Assembly: GCA_020638905.1 (NCBI GenBank)
Contig: JACKHP010000005.1
Location: 124,001 to 188,000, forward strand
Reading direction: 5' to 3'
DNA: 64,000 nt
From: Planctomycetota bacterium
GTDB lineage: Bacteria; Planctomycetota; B15-G4
This document shows, piece by piece, positions 1 through 7,160 of the stretch (position 1 is the stretch's first letter; each line of letters starts with the position of its first letter). The notes under the pieces are model-generated. The model was not told the origin of the DNA. It saw only the letters and a program-made list of their open reading frames with translations, and did no database searches. Both the position numbers and the translations under genes were made by a program.

Positions 1-179
1 TCTCGGCCTCGGCCGTGGCGCCGTTCGTGCTCATCCAGCCGCTGGCGGGCGTGGCCGGCGACTACCTCGCCGACGGACTCGTGCCCTCGGCCGCGGCCGC
101 CACCGGAGGCGCGCTCATCGCATCGGCTGTGCTGATCGTGATCTGGCCCACGCGCCGCAGGACGCTGACGCAGTCCTGA
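1..179 (+). CDS. C-terminal end of an integral membrane protein (partial, 5' end outside window)
   Basis: The frame opens at position 3 and ends with TGA at 177-179, giving about 58 residues. They contain two hydrophobic stretches (VAPFVLIQPLAGVAGDYLAD and a run ending ALIASAVLIVIW), followed by a short basic tail, TRRRTLTQS. This looks like the last transmembrane helices of a polytopic transporter; an MFS-type permease is possible, but nothing diagnostic is left. It converges on the HEAT-repeat gene, with a hairpin between them. Confidence 0.6.
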   Translation, partial: SASAVAPFVLIQPLAGVAGDYLADGLVPSAAAATGGALIASAVLIVIWPTRRRTLTQS

Positions 180-206
180 CCCTGCGCGACCCCGCGCCGG
201 AACGGG

Positions 207-244
207 CGCGGCCCCCGTCGCCCGATCGGGAGACGAGGGCCGCG
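207..244. terminator. Hairpin between convergent genes
   Basis: A 13-bp inverted repeat (207-219 with 232-244, one mismatch that becomes a G:U pair on the minus-strand RNA) with a 12-nt loop lies between the two convergent stop codons. There is no T tract, which is common in very GC-rich genomes. It probably serves both genes. Confidence 0.45.
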
Positions 245-272
245 GTTGCCCGGCGTTCGCGGGGACCTTCGA

Positions 273-2333
273 TCAGTGCGCAGCGAGCATCACCGGGGCG
301 TCGGCGCCGAACTGTCCCAGCGCCTCGGCGGCAGCCTGGGCCAGCTCTTCGTCCCCCCCCTCGAGCTGGGCAGAGAGCGCTTCGCGCACGTCGGCCCTGC
401 CGGACGAGATGCCGGCCGCGGCCCACAGGCGCGCCGCGGCGTGCATGGCGGCCACCATGAGATCGTGGTCGCCGTCGGTGAGCAGGATGTCCTCGACCTT
501 GGGCAGGGCTTCGACGGCGCCAGCGCGTCCGGCGAGCATGAGCACGGCGGTCTTCACTTCGTCGTTCAGCCCGCTGTCCAGACTGGCGGCCACGTGCGAC
601 CCGAGGCCCGACAGCGACGAGGACGAGAGCGTCGCGAGCACCTGCGCCGAGACCAGCACGCGCGCCAGGAGGCGCGTCCGGGCCGCGTCGTCGGACACGA
701 CGCCGTCGGTCACGAGCTGGTCGAGATCGGCCGCCGTCATCGCTCCGACCACCGTCGCACGGTCGCCGTACAGCGCGCCCACGCCCTCGGTGTCGTCGGT
801 CACGATCACGAGCGGGATGTCCTTGCTGCGCGGGTCGTCCTTGAGGCCGAAGACGAGCGTGTCGAGCGTGACGCCGCCGACTCCGTCGCGCACCACGACC
901 ACGTCCTTCGGAGGGAAGGACTTGGCGCGCGCGAGACCGGCCAGCGCCTGGTCGGTCGACTCGATCGACCAGCCTCCGCCGGACGACAGGCCCACGTCGC
1001 CGATGGTCACCACGAGCCGCTCGGGCACACCCGCGAGCGAGGCGCCCAGGCGCTCGACCACTCCGGACGAGCCGTCGCCGAGGCGCGCCAGGGCCTGGGC
1101 AGCGGTCACGCCCAGTCCGGCCGAGTCGATGCCCATGGCCGAGCGCAGCCCGTCGAGCTCACGTTCGCTGCCGCCCATGACGCCGGCGAGGGCCGCCGCC
1201 GCCGGGAAGAGCTGGTTCTCGACCAGGATCGAGAGCGCGTCGCCGCGCAGGGGTCCGGCCAGGGCCACGTCGAGGTGCAGGCGCGCCACCTGGTCGCGCG
1301 CCGCGTCGAGCAGGTCGCCCTGGAGGTCGGGCACGTCGTTCGCCGCGTCGATCTCGGCCAGCTTGGCGGCCTCGACCGCGGCCAGCCACGAGCGCACGCG
1401 CTCGCGGTCGGCGCCCTGGGCGTGCTCGAGCGCACCGGCCAGCGTCATCTGCGCCAGGTCGAGGGTGTACATGCCGTTCAGCACGGGCGTGCCCTGCAGG
1501 CCGCCGTCCCACGTCCAGCGCACGGCCGCGGCGTCGTACGGACGCACGATGTCGGCATCGCCGGTGAGCCAGCGCTGCGCCAGGCCGATGGTGAGCGTGA
1601 GCGCGTCGGTCGTGCCGAGTCCGATCGACTCGAGACCGTCGCGCATCTTCTCGAGCCCCGTGGCCGCCATCTGCTTGACCACGTCGGACTCGTCGTACCG
1701 CGCGAGCCAGGCCAACGACGCCGCCGCACGCACGTCGCGCAGCGACCCCAGCGTGGCCACGACGTTCGTGCGCAGCAACTCGTCGTCGCTGCCGAGAGCC
1801 GCCATGAGCGGGACGACCGCCACGTCGCCGAGGTGCAGCAGCGCCTGCTGCGCGGCGACGCGTCGATCGGTGTCGCTGCGGTCGGCCAGCGGGCGCAGCA
1901 GCGCCTTGACGGCCCACGCGCCATAGGTGCCCTGCAGCTCGAGCAGCGCGGACTGCCGCTCGGTCGCCGTGCCGTCGAGCAGCTTGTCGACGACCGCTTC
2001 GGCCCCGCCCGGATCGCTCGCCACGACCTGACGGCCCACCTTCGCCAGCCCCAGGAAGCGCTCGGCCACCTTGCCCAGTTCGCCGCGCTCGACGAGCATC
2101 TCGAGCATCACCTGGTCTTCGACGCGGGCGATCAGGCGGTAGGCCTCGTCGTTGCTCGGATTCGTGGCCAGCACCTGCTTGAACGCCTCGAGCGCCGCCG
2201 TGTTGTCGCCACGCCGGAAGGCGTCGATGCCCTGGTCGAAGAGCTTGTCGGCGTCCTGCGCGGTCGCCAGGCCGCAGGTCAGGGTGGCGGCGATCAGGGA
2301 CGATCCGAGTCGACGCAGCGGGAGGCGGAACAT
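273..2333 (-). CDS. Exported TPR/HEAT-repeat protein with a receiver-like middle domain
   Basis: This is a 686-residue protein with an N-terminal signal peptide (basic start, then SSLIAATLTCGLATAQ), so it is probably periplasmic. Residues about 25-65 form a TPR-like helical pair (LFDQGIDAFRRGDNTAALEA). Helical repeats of HEAT type follow at about 100-230 (for example AAQQALLHLGDVAVVPLMAA) and again at about 560-686. Between them, roughly residues 440-540, a segment with PPKDVVVVRDGVGGVTLD and DDPRSKDIPLVIVT resembles a CheY-type receiver fold. No catalytic motif was recognised; a scaffold or interaction role is likely. It has its own promoter candidate about 65 nt upstream and lies downstream of the symporter gene on the same strand. 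Confidence 0.85.
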   Translation of the reverse strand: MFRLPLRRLGSSLIAATLTCGLATAQDADKLFDQGIDAFRRGDNTAALEAFKQVLATNPSNDEAYRLIARVEDQVMLEMLVERGELGKVAERFLGLAKVGRQVVASDPGGAEAVVDKLLDGTATERQSALLELQGTYGAWAVKALLRPLADRSDTDRRVAAQQALLHLGDVAVVPLMAALGSDDELLRTNVVATLGSLRDVRAAASLAWLARYDESDVVKQMAATGLEKMRDGLESIGLGTTDALTLTIGLAQRWLTGDADIVRPYDAAAVRWTWDGGLQGTPVLNGMYTLDLAQMTLAGALEHAQGADRERVRSWLAAVEAAKLAEIDAANDVPDLQGDLLDAARDQVARLHLDVALAGPLRGDALSILVENQLFPAAAALAGVMGGSERELDGLRSAMGIDSAGLGVTAAQALARLGDGSSGVVERLGASLAGVPERLVVTIGDVGLSSGGGWSIESTDQALAGLARAKSFPPKDVVVVRDGVGGVTLDTLVFGLKDDPRSKDIPLVIVTDDTEGVGALYGDRATVVGAMTAADLDQLVTDGVVSDDAARTRLLARVLVSAQVLATLSSSSLSGLGSHVAASLDSGLNDEVKTAVLMLAGRAGAVEALPKVEDILLTDGDHDLMVAAMHAAARLWAAAGISSGRADVREALSAQLEGGDEELAQAAAEALGQFGADAPVMLAAH

Positions 2334-2403
2334 GGCGTACTCGCTGGGAATGGGTGGGCGGGTCGGGGCCCCGCGGCCGGCCGGTACGGCCGGAGAGGCC
2401 CGC

Positions 2404-2431
2404 AGTTTAGGCAGGGGCCCGGATTTATCAA
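2404..2431 (-). promoter_or_regulatory. Sigma70-type promoter for the HEAT/TPR gene
   Basis: On the minus strand, TTGATA (2431-2426), a 16-nt spacer and TAAACT (2409-2404) form a good sigma70-like promoter in an otherwise very GC-rich gap. The predicted start near 2397 leaves a leader of about 64 nt before the ATG at 2333. Prediction by eye only. Confidence 0.5.
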
Positions 2432-2500
2432 GGCCACCCGCCGACGTGACGCGGTGGATCCGGATCGATCGCGGACGACACCGCGTCCTCGGCAGCGGGA

Positions 2501-2522
2501 CCGACTCCCCTGGGGACGTCGG
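2501..2522 (-). terminator. Hairpin downstream of the symporter gene
   Basis: CCGAC-TCCCC and GGGGA-C-GTCGG form a compact inverted repeat with a one-base bulge and a very short loop, about 60 nt after the symporter stop codon and before the next promoter. No T tract. It is a plausible terminator separating the symporter from the HEAT/TPR gene. Confidence 0.4.
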
Positions 2523-2582
2523 GGGCCCGAGCCGGCTCGAGGTCGGGTCGCGGGCCGCTGGCGATCCCTCGCAGGGTGGCCG

Positions 2583-4625
2583 TCAGCCCGCGTCGGGCGA
2601 CCCGGGCCGGATCGCGCGTGAGGCCGCCGAGAGCCCCACGATCGTGAGCAGGGCGCCCACCACGGCGACGCCGATCCAGAGGCCCAGGGACGCATCGCGT
2701 TCGAGCATGATCTTTCCCGGCAGCAGCACGATGGCCACCACGAACGCCACGGCGCCGAGCCAGCCCAGGAGCACCCGCACCAGGACGCCGCCCTGGCGCG
2801 ACGCGCTCTTGCTGCGCAGCGGTCCCCAGAAGCCGAGCGGCCGCACCCGGTCGTGGAACACCTGCAGGCACTCGCGCTCGACGGGCGGCGTGAGCAGCGT
2901 CACGGGGATCACGACGAGCAGCGAGGCGGCGAGCACCAGCAGCAGGCGTCCCTCGAAGACCGGCCCGCCGGACGCGTCGAGCAATCGGGCGGGCAGCATC
3001 CCGCCGGCGACCTGCGGCCAGGTGCGCACGAGCCATGTGGCCAAGGCGCCGGTGGCCAGCGCGGCCACCTCCGACCAGGCGTTCACGCGCCACCAGAGCC
3101 AGCGCCCGACGTAGACCACGCCCATGCCGCTGAAGAGCTCGGTGAAGACGTCGAACATCTCGCGCACGCTCGAGGAGGCCGCGGCGAAGACGAGCGCCAG
3201 CACGAGAACCGCGGGTCCGGTGACACGCGCCGCCCGGACGTAGTGCGCCGGGTCGGCGTCCTTGTGCAGGAAGCGCCGGTAGAGGTCGTTCACGAGATAC
3301 GACGAGGCCAGGTTCACGTGCGTGTCGATGGTCGACATGAAGGCCGCCAGGAACGACGCCACGAGCAGACCCAGCAGGCCCGCCGGCAGGAAGCGGCGCA
3401 TCATGGCCGGGTACGCGCGCTCGTCGTCGGTGGACGCGACCGCCTGGCCGGCACGCACCTCGTCGCCGGCCTCGACCGTCGGCTCGGCCGTCCAGCCGTC
3501 GACACCGGTGTCGGGGATCTCGACCCGTCGGGCCTCGCCGCCGTCGGCGGGCGCCACGAGGACGGCGTCCTCGAACACCGCGCGCACCCGACCGTCGACC
3601 GGGCTCGACGCGCTCGCCGACGGGAAGACCAGCAGCGACGCCAGTGCCACGAGGATCCACGGCCAGGGGCGGATGGCGAAGTGCGCCACCGCGTACCACA
3701 GCGTCGCGCCGAGCGCGTGCTTCTCGTTCTTGCAGGCCAGCACGCGTTGGACCATCACGCCGCTGCCGTCGGCGTTCTTGCTGGCGATCCAGATCACGCA
3801 CACGAGCACGAGGGTGCGCAACGCCTCGGCCGGCCAATGGGCCACGTCGGTCAACCCGACGCCGCCGGTGTCCGGCGCCGACGAGAGCTTGCCCGCGGTC
3901 ACGGCGGTGGCGCGCAACTGGTCGGTGAGCGGACCGAGCCCGCCGAAGTGCTCGACCACGACGACCATGAGCATGACGGCCCCGGCCAGCGCGAACAGGA
4001 ACTGCACGAAGTCGGTCAGCACCACGCCCCAGAGGCCCGACACCTCCGAGTACACGAGGGCCAGCAGTGCGCAGCCGATCATCACCACCCAGGGCCACGT
4101 GAGCCCCACGGACATTCCCATCACCCTGGCCGGCTCGTCGCCCAGGTCGAACAGCACCACGAGCACCTTCGTCATGCCGAGGATCACCCAGCCCATGACG
4201 AAGCAGTGCAGGAAGACGCACTGGTAGACGCTCTTGAAGCCACGCAGGAAGCGCGCCTGCGGACCGCTGTAGCGCAGCTCCATGAACTCGACGTCGGTCA
4301 TGACGCGCGAGCGCTGCCAGTAGCGGGCGAAGAGCATCACCACGAGCAGCGTGCTCACGAGGTAGGCCCACCAGCGCCAGTTGCCTGCGACGCCACCGGC
4401 GCGCGTCCAGCCCGCGACCACCAGGGGCGTGTCGGACGCGAAGCTCGTGGCCACCATCGAGGTGCCCGCCAGCCACCAGGGCAGGCTGCGTCCCGAGAGG
4501 AAGAAGTTCTCGACGTCGCCGCGGCTGCGACGCGCGATGAGCAGGCCCGCGCCGAGGGCCAACGCGAGGTATCCGACGATCACCGCCCAGTCGAGCGCGG
4601 CGAGATGGACGGCCTTGTCTCCCAT
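2583..4625 (-). CDS. Sodium:solute symporter (SSS) family protein
   Basis: This 680-residue polytopic membrane protein is of the SSS/SLC5 type. Those proteins move sugars, amino acids, vitamins or organic acids inward with Na+. The N-terminus (DWAVIVGYLALALGAGLLIA, then FFLSGRSLPWWLAGTSMVA) is the classic first helix and loop, with the SLPWW and ATSFASDTP stretches typical of helix 1b and 2. About 14 hydrophobic segments can be counted. A hydrophilic insert at about residues 330-395, with beta-rich text such as VDGWTAEPTVEAGDEVRAGQ, resembles a small lipoyl/biotinyl-like barrel and is unusual. The ATG at 4625 is 28 nt after the secretin stop, so it probably belongs to that operon. The substrate cannot be told from sequence. 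Confidence 0.9.
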   Translation of the reverse strand: MGDKAVHLAALDWAVIVGYLALALGAGLLIARRSRGDVENFFLSGRSLPWWLAGTSMVATSFASDTPLVVAGWTRAGGVAGNWRWWAYLVSTLLVVMLFARYWQRSRVMTDVEFMELRYSGPQARFLRGFKSVYQCVFLHCFVMGWVILGMTKVLVVLFDLGDEPARVMGMSVGLTWPWVVMIGCALLALVYSEVSGLWGVVLTDFVQFLFALAGAVMLMVVVVEHFGGLGPLTDQLRATAVTAGKLSSAPDTGGVGLTDVAHWPAEALRTLVLVCVIWIASKNADGSGVMVQRVLACKNEKHALGATLWYAVAHFAIRPWPWILVALASLLVFPSASASSPVDGRVRAVFEDAVLVAPADGGEARRVEIPDTGVDGWTAEPTVEAGDEVRAGQAVASTDDERAYPAMMRRFLPAGLLGLLVASFLAAFMSTIDTHVNLASSYLVNDLYRRFLHKDADPAHYVRAARVTGPAVLVLALVFAAASSSVREMFDVFTELFSGMGVVYVGRWLWWRVNAWSEVAALATGALATWLVRTWPQVAGGMLPARLLDASGGPVFEGRLLLVLAASLLVVIPVTLLTPPVERECLQVFHDRVRPLGFWGPLRSKSASRQGGVLVRVLLGWLGAVAFVVAIVLLPGKIMLERDASLGLWIGVAVVGALLTIVGLSAASRAIRPGSPDAG

Positions 4626-4653
4626 GCGCGCTCGGGGGCCGGGCCGTCGCGGG

Positions 4654-6111
4654 TCAGCGCCGCGCGCGGGTGCGGTCCCAGGCCTCGAGCGGGTTCAGCA
4701 GCGACTCGCTCGGGATCAGGATGCGCGGCGTGATGAAGAACAGGATCTCTGTGTTGCGACGCTGGGACAGGCGGCTCTTGAAGAGCCACCCGAGGATCGG
4801 GATGTCGCCGAGGAACGGCACCTTGGTGATCGTCTCGATCTCGGTCGAGGCGCGCAGGCCGCCGAGGGCGAACACCTGGCCGGCGTAGACGTGCACCGTC
4901 GTGGCCGCCGTGCGCTGGCTGATGATCGGAGAGCTGACCTCGGTGCCGCCGATGTTGTAGGGCACCGCGCCCGTCTGGGACGAGACGTCGATCGACAGGT
5001 CGATGCGCACGAGGTCGTCGCTCACGATGAACGGGACGATGTCCATCGTCACGCCCGTGGGCTTGAACTCGGTCAGCACGGTCGGGTTGTTGAAGTTGCC
5101 GCTCGTCTTGAAGACAGGGATCTGGTCACCGGTCACGAGCTTCGCGCGGTGTCCGTTGAGCACCGTGATCGTCGGCGACGAGATGATCTCGGCCGAGCCC
5201 ACCGTCTGCAGCAGGCTGATCACGCCGTCGACCACGAGCCGGCTGTGCACGCCCTGCAGGCTGACCAGGAACCCGGCCAGGTTCGCCGGGTTCGAGCCGA
5301 AGCTCGAGAAGCCGGCGCCGATGCCCGAGGCGGTGTTGCCGTCGAGGATCGGGATGCCCGCGCCGAAGTTCCCGGCGGGCGGGTTCGTCGTCGCGTCGAA
5401 GGGCAGGTCGGGATCGGTCAGACGACGCGCGATGACCTTGCTGTCCCACTCGATGCTGTCGTCGAGGTTCACCTCGACGACGCGTACCTCGAGCTCGATC
5501 TGCGGCAGGTCGCCCAGCACCTTGTTGAGCAGCTCGTCGATGAACAGCAGCACGTCGGGCGGCGCCGTGACGTGCAGCACGTCGGCGATGGCCTTGTTGC
5601 CGTTGCCCTCGAGCTGACCCATCTTGGTCGTGTCGTCGCGATAGAAGTCGGGCTGGGTCGCGTAGCGGATCTGCTCGGTGGGCGGCAGATTCGGATCGTT
5701 GGGCGTGTTCGGCGCCGTGGGGAAGTCGGGCACGTACGCCTGCAGGAGCTGCACGATGTCGGCCGAGCGTCCTCCGCGCACGCGGTACAGCTTGGTGTAG
5801 GACCCGTCGATGCCGCGGATGACGTCGTTGCCCAGCCGATGGAAGGGCGAGCTGAGCGAACCGTCGGGTTCGCTACGGCGGTCGTCGCCGAGGTCCTTCG
5901 CCGACGCCGTGGTGAGGAGGTCGAACGGGAAGGGCTTGTCGCCCGCGTCGGCCTCCTGGCGCGCCGGCGCCGGTGCCGAGTTCGACGCCCCCGGGAGACG
6001 CTCACCGTCGAACGTCCACGTGTTGTTGGGCTGCTTGACCTCTTCGGTCACGCAGGCCGACAGCAGCGCGCAGGCGGAGAGGAGCAGTGCGTTCCTCACC
6101 CGGACTCCCAT
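4654..6111 (-). CDS. Lipoprotein secretin (GspD/PilQ-type outer-membrane channel)
   Basis: This 485-residue secretin-family protein has a lipoprotein signal (lipobox LLSAC near residue 16). The C-terminal half is unmistakable: VTGDQIPVFKTSG, TEFKPTGVTMDIVPF, SQRTAATTVHVYAGQVFALG, and VPFLGDIPILGWLFKS followed by ILFFITPRIL, the secretin signature. The N-terminal half has the short alpha/beta N-domains, including LELEVRVVEVN-like text. The start at 6111 was chosen because ATG overlaps the upstream stop (TGATG) and gives a proper lipoprotein signal. The family forms outer-membrane rings in type II secretion, type IV pili or competence. No other component of those machines is in the window, so its partner system is unknown. 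Confidence 0.93.
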   Translation of the reverse strand: MGVRVRNALLLSACALLSACVTEEVKQPNNTWTFDGERLPGASNSAPAPARQEADAGDKPFPFDLLTTASAKDLGDDRRSEPDGSLSSPFHRLGNDVIRGIDGSYTKLYRVRGGRSADIVQLLQAYVPDFPTAPNTPNDPNLPPTEQIRYATQPDFYRDDTTKMGQLEGNGNKAIADVLHVTAPPDVLLFIDELLNKVLGDLPQIELEVRVVEVNLDDSIEWDSKVIARRLTDPDLPFDATTNPPAGNFGAGIPILDGNTASGIGAGFSSFGSNPANLAGFLVSLQGVHSRLVVDGVISLLQTVGSAEIISSPTITVLNGHRAKLVTGDQIPVFKTSGNFNNPTVLTEFKPTGVTMDIVPFIVSDDLVRIDLSIDVSSQTGAVPYNIGGTEVSSPIISQRTAATTVHVYAGQVFALGGLRASTEIETITKVPFLGDIPILGWLFKSRLSQRRNTEILFFITPRILIPSESLLNPLEAWDRTRARR

Positions 6112-6800
6112 CAGAGCGCGGCGATGGCGTCTTGGGTCAGATCGGGGACGGGGCCCAGCCGCGAGGTGGTCCCACCCAGCTCGACGACGGCGTCGAACTG
6201 GTTGTCCATCATGACCTTCTTCACGACACGGTTGAAGGTGTCGTTCCAGTGCTTCATCAGGATGTGGTAGCGGGCGTCGGTCTCGTCGAGGCCCAGCCAC
6301 TCGACGTACTCGGGGATCGAGTTCAGCACCTGGTCGCTGGAGACCTCGCCGATCGACTTGGCGGACCGCGAGCGTCCCTGCAGGACCTGGCCCTCGACGT
6401 AGTAGACGGGCAGCCAGCCGATGACGTCGTCGGTCACGTCGTCGATCGGGTCGTCTCCACCGCTCACCCCGCCCGGCGTGGTGATCACGTCGACCTCGCG
6501 CAGCGCCGCTACCGACGCGAGCGCCTTGTTGGCAGCCGTCTTGGCGTCCTCGAAGAGCGTCGTGCCCCGAGCGCCGTCGGTCTCGGACAGCCCGGCGTCA
6601 CGCATGCGCATGAAGGCCGGGTTGTTGTTGTACACACGGACGATGTCCGTCACGGCAGCCGTGCTCGCGCCTTGGGCTCTGCCGTAGAGGATCTGACCGG
6701 TGATGACCAACTCGGTGACCGGCGAGGCGGCGAGAGCCGTCAGCACCAGCCCGATCAGCCACGCACGCCCCAGTCGCGTGCGAGTCGTTTTCCTGCTCAT
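6111..6800 (-). CDS. Exported OmpH/Skp-like protein, weakly assigned
   Basis: A 229-residue protein beginning at an ATG preceded by GAGGAG, with an N-terminal signal or anchor (RAWLIGLVLTALAASPV). The arrangement - signal, a short strand with VTDIVRVYNNNPAFMRM, a helical middle and a C-terminus of the type VVELGG...VPDLTQDAIAAL - resembles OmpH/Skp-type periplasmic chaperones, whose C-termini carry DLT(D/Q)xVIxxL. The match is by eye and weak in the middle. It is translationally coupled to the secretin (TGATG), which makes a chaperone or assembly role for the secretin attractive but unproven. Confidence 0.65.
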   Translation of the reverse strand: MSRKTTRTRLGRAWLIGLVLTALAASPVTELVITGQILYGRAQGASTAAVTDIVRVYNNNPAFMRMRDAGLSETDGARGTTLFEDAKTAANKALASVAALREVDVITTPGGVSGGDDPIDDVTDDVIGWLPVYYVEGQVLQGRSRSAKSIGEVSSDQVLNSIPEYVEWLGLDETDARYHILMKHWNDTFNRVVKKVMMDNQFDAVVELGGTTSRLGPVPDLTQDAIAAL

Positions 6801-7160
6801 GTCGTGTCTCCTCGGAACCCCTGCGTTCCGGTCCGGGGAGGTGCTGCGCTCCCTCAGGATACGGCAATCATCGTCGTGTGGGGGGAAAAACCTCTGTCGA
6901 AGGACGGACATCGGCGGCTCCGACCGAGGCCGCGACGGGGCTCGCCGCGGGCCGCGCGACAGGAGCCGGCGGACCGACGACGCACGGTCCGTTCGCGATC
7001 GACGGGCGGCCTCGGGCATCGATGCCCCAAAGCGCATGTCGGCTCGTCCCGGAGACACTCCGCGGGAAAACGCGCCGGGCGCCGCCTCGGAAATCCGAAG
7101 CGACGCCCGGGTCGGGCGTCCCACCACGCGGGTGGGACGGGTGCCTGCGTGGTCGAGGGA
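6801..7160. other. Non-coding gap between pnp and the OmpH-like/secretin operon
   Basis: This 360-base gap holds no gene I can support. Near pnp it contains two overlapping inverted repeats (7102-7139). Nearer the operon it contains a minus-strand -10-like TATCCT (6861-6856) with no convincing -35, in an AT-richer patch (6880-6890 is gggggaaaaa on the plus strand). It most likely combines a pnp terminator and an operon promoter. Confidence 0.6.
7102..7139 (-). terminator. Two overlapping, mutually exclusive hairpins downstream of pnp
   Basis: GACGCCCG (7102-7109) pairs with CGGGCGTC (7113-7120) around a 3-nt loop. CGTCCCACC (7117-7125) pairs perfectly with GGTGGGACG (7131-7139) around a 5-nt loop. 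The repeats share 7117-7120, so only one can form fully at a time. They lie about 20-60 nt after the pnp stop and probably include its terminator. Confidence 0.45.

Noticed and set aside
246..2621. Long plus-strand open frame of nearly 800 codons
   Set aside because: It is the antisense of the HEAT/TPR gene; composition is Arg/His/Gly/Val-rich with no domain, as expected from GC-rich antisense frames.
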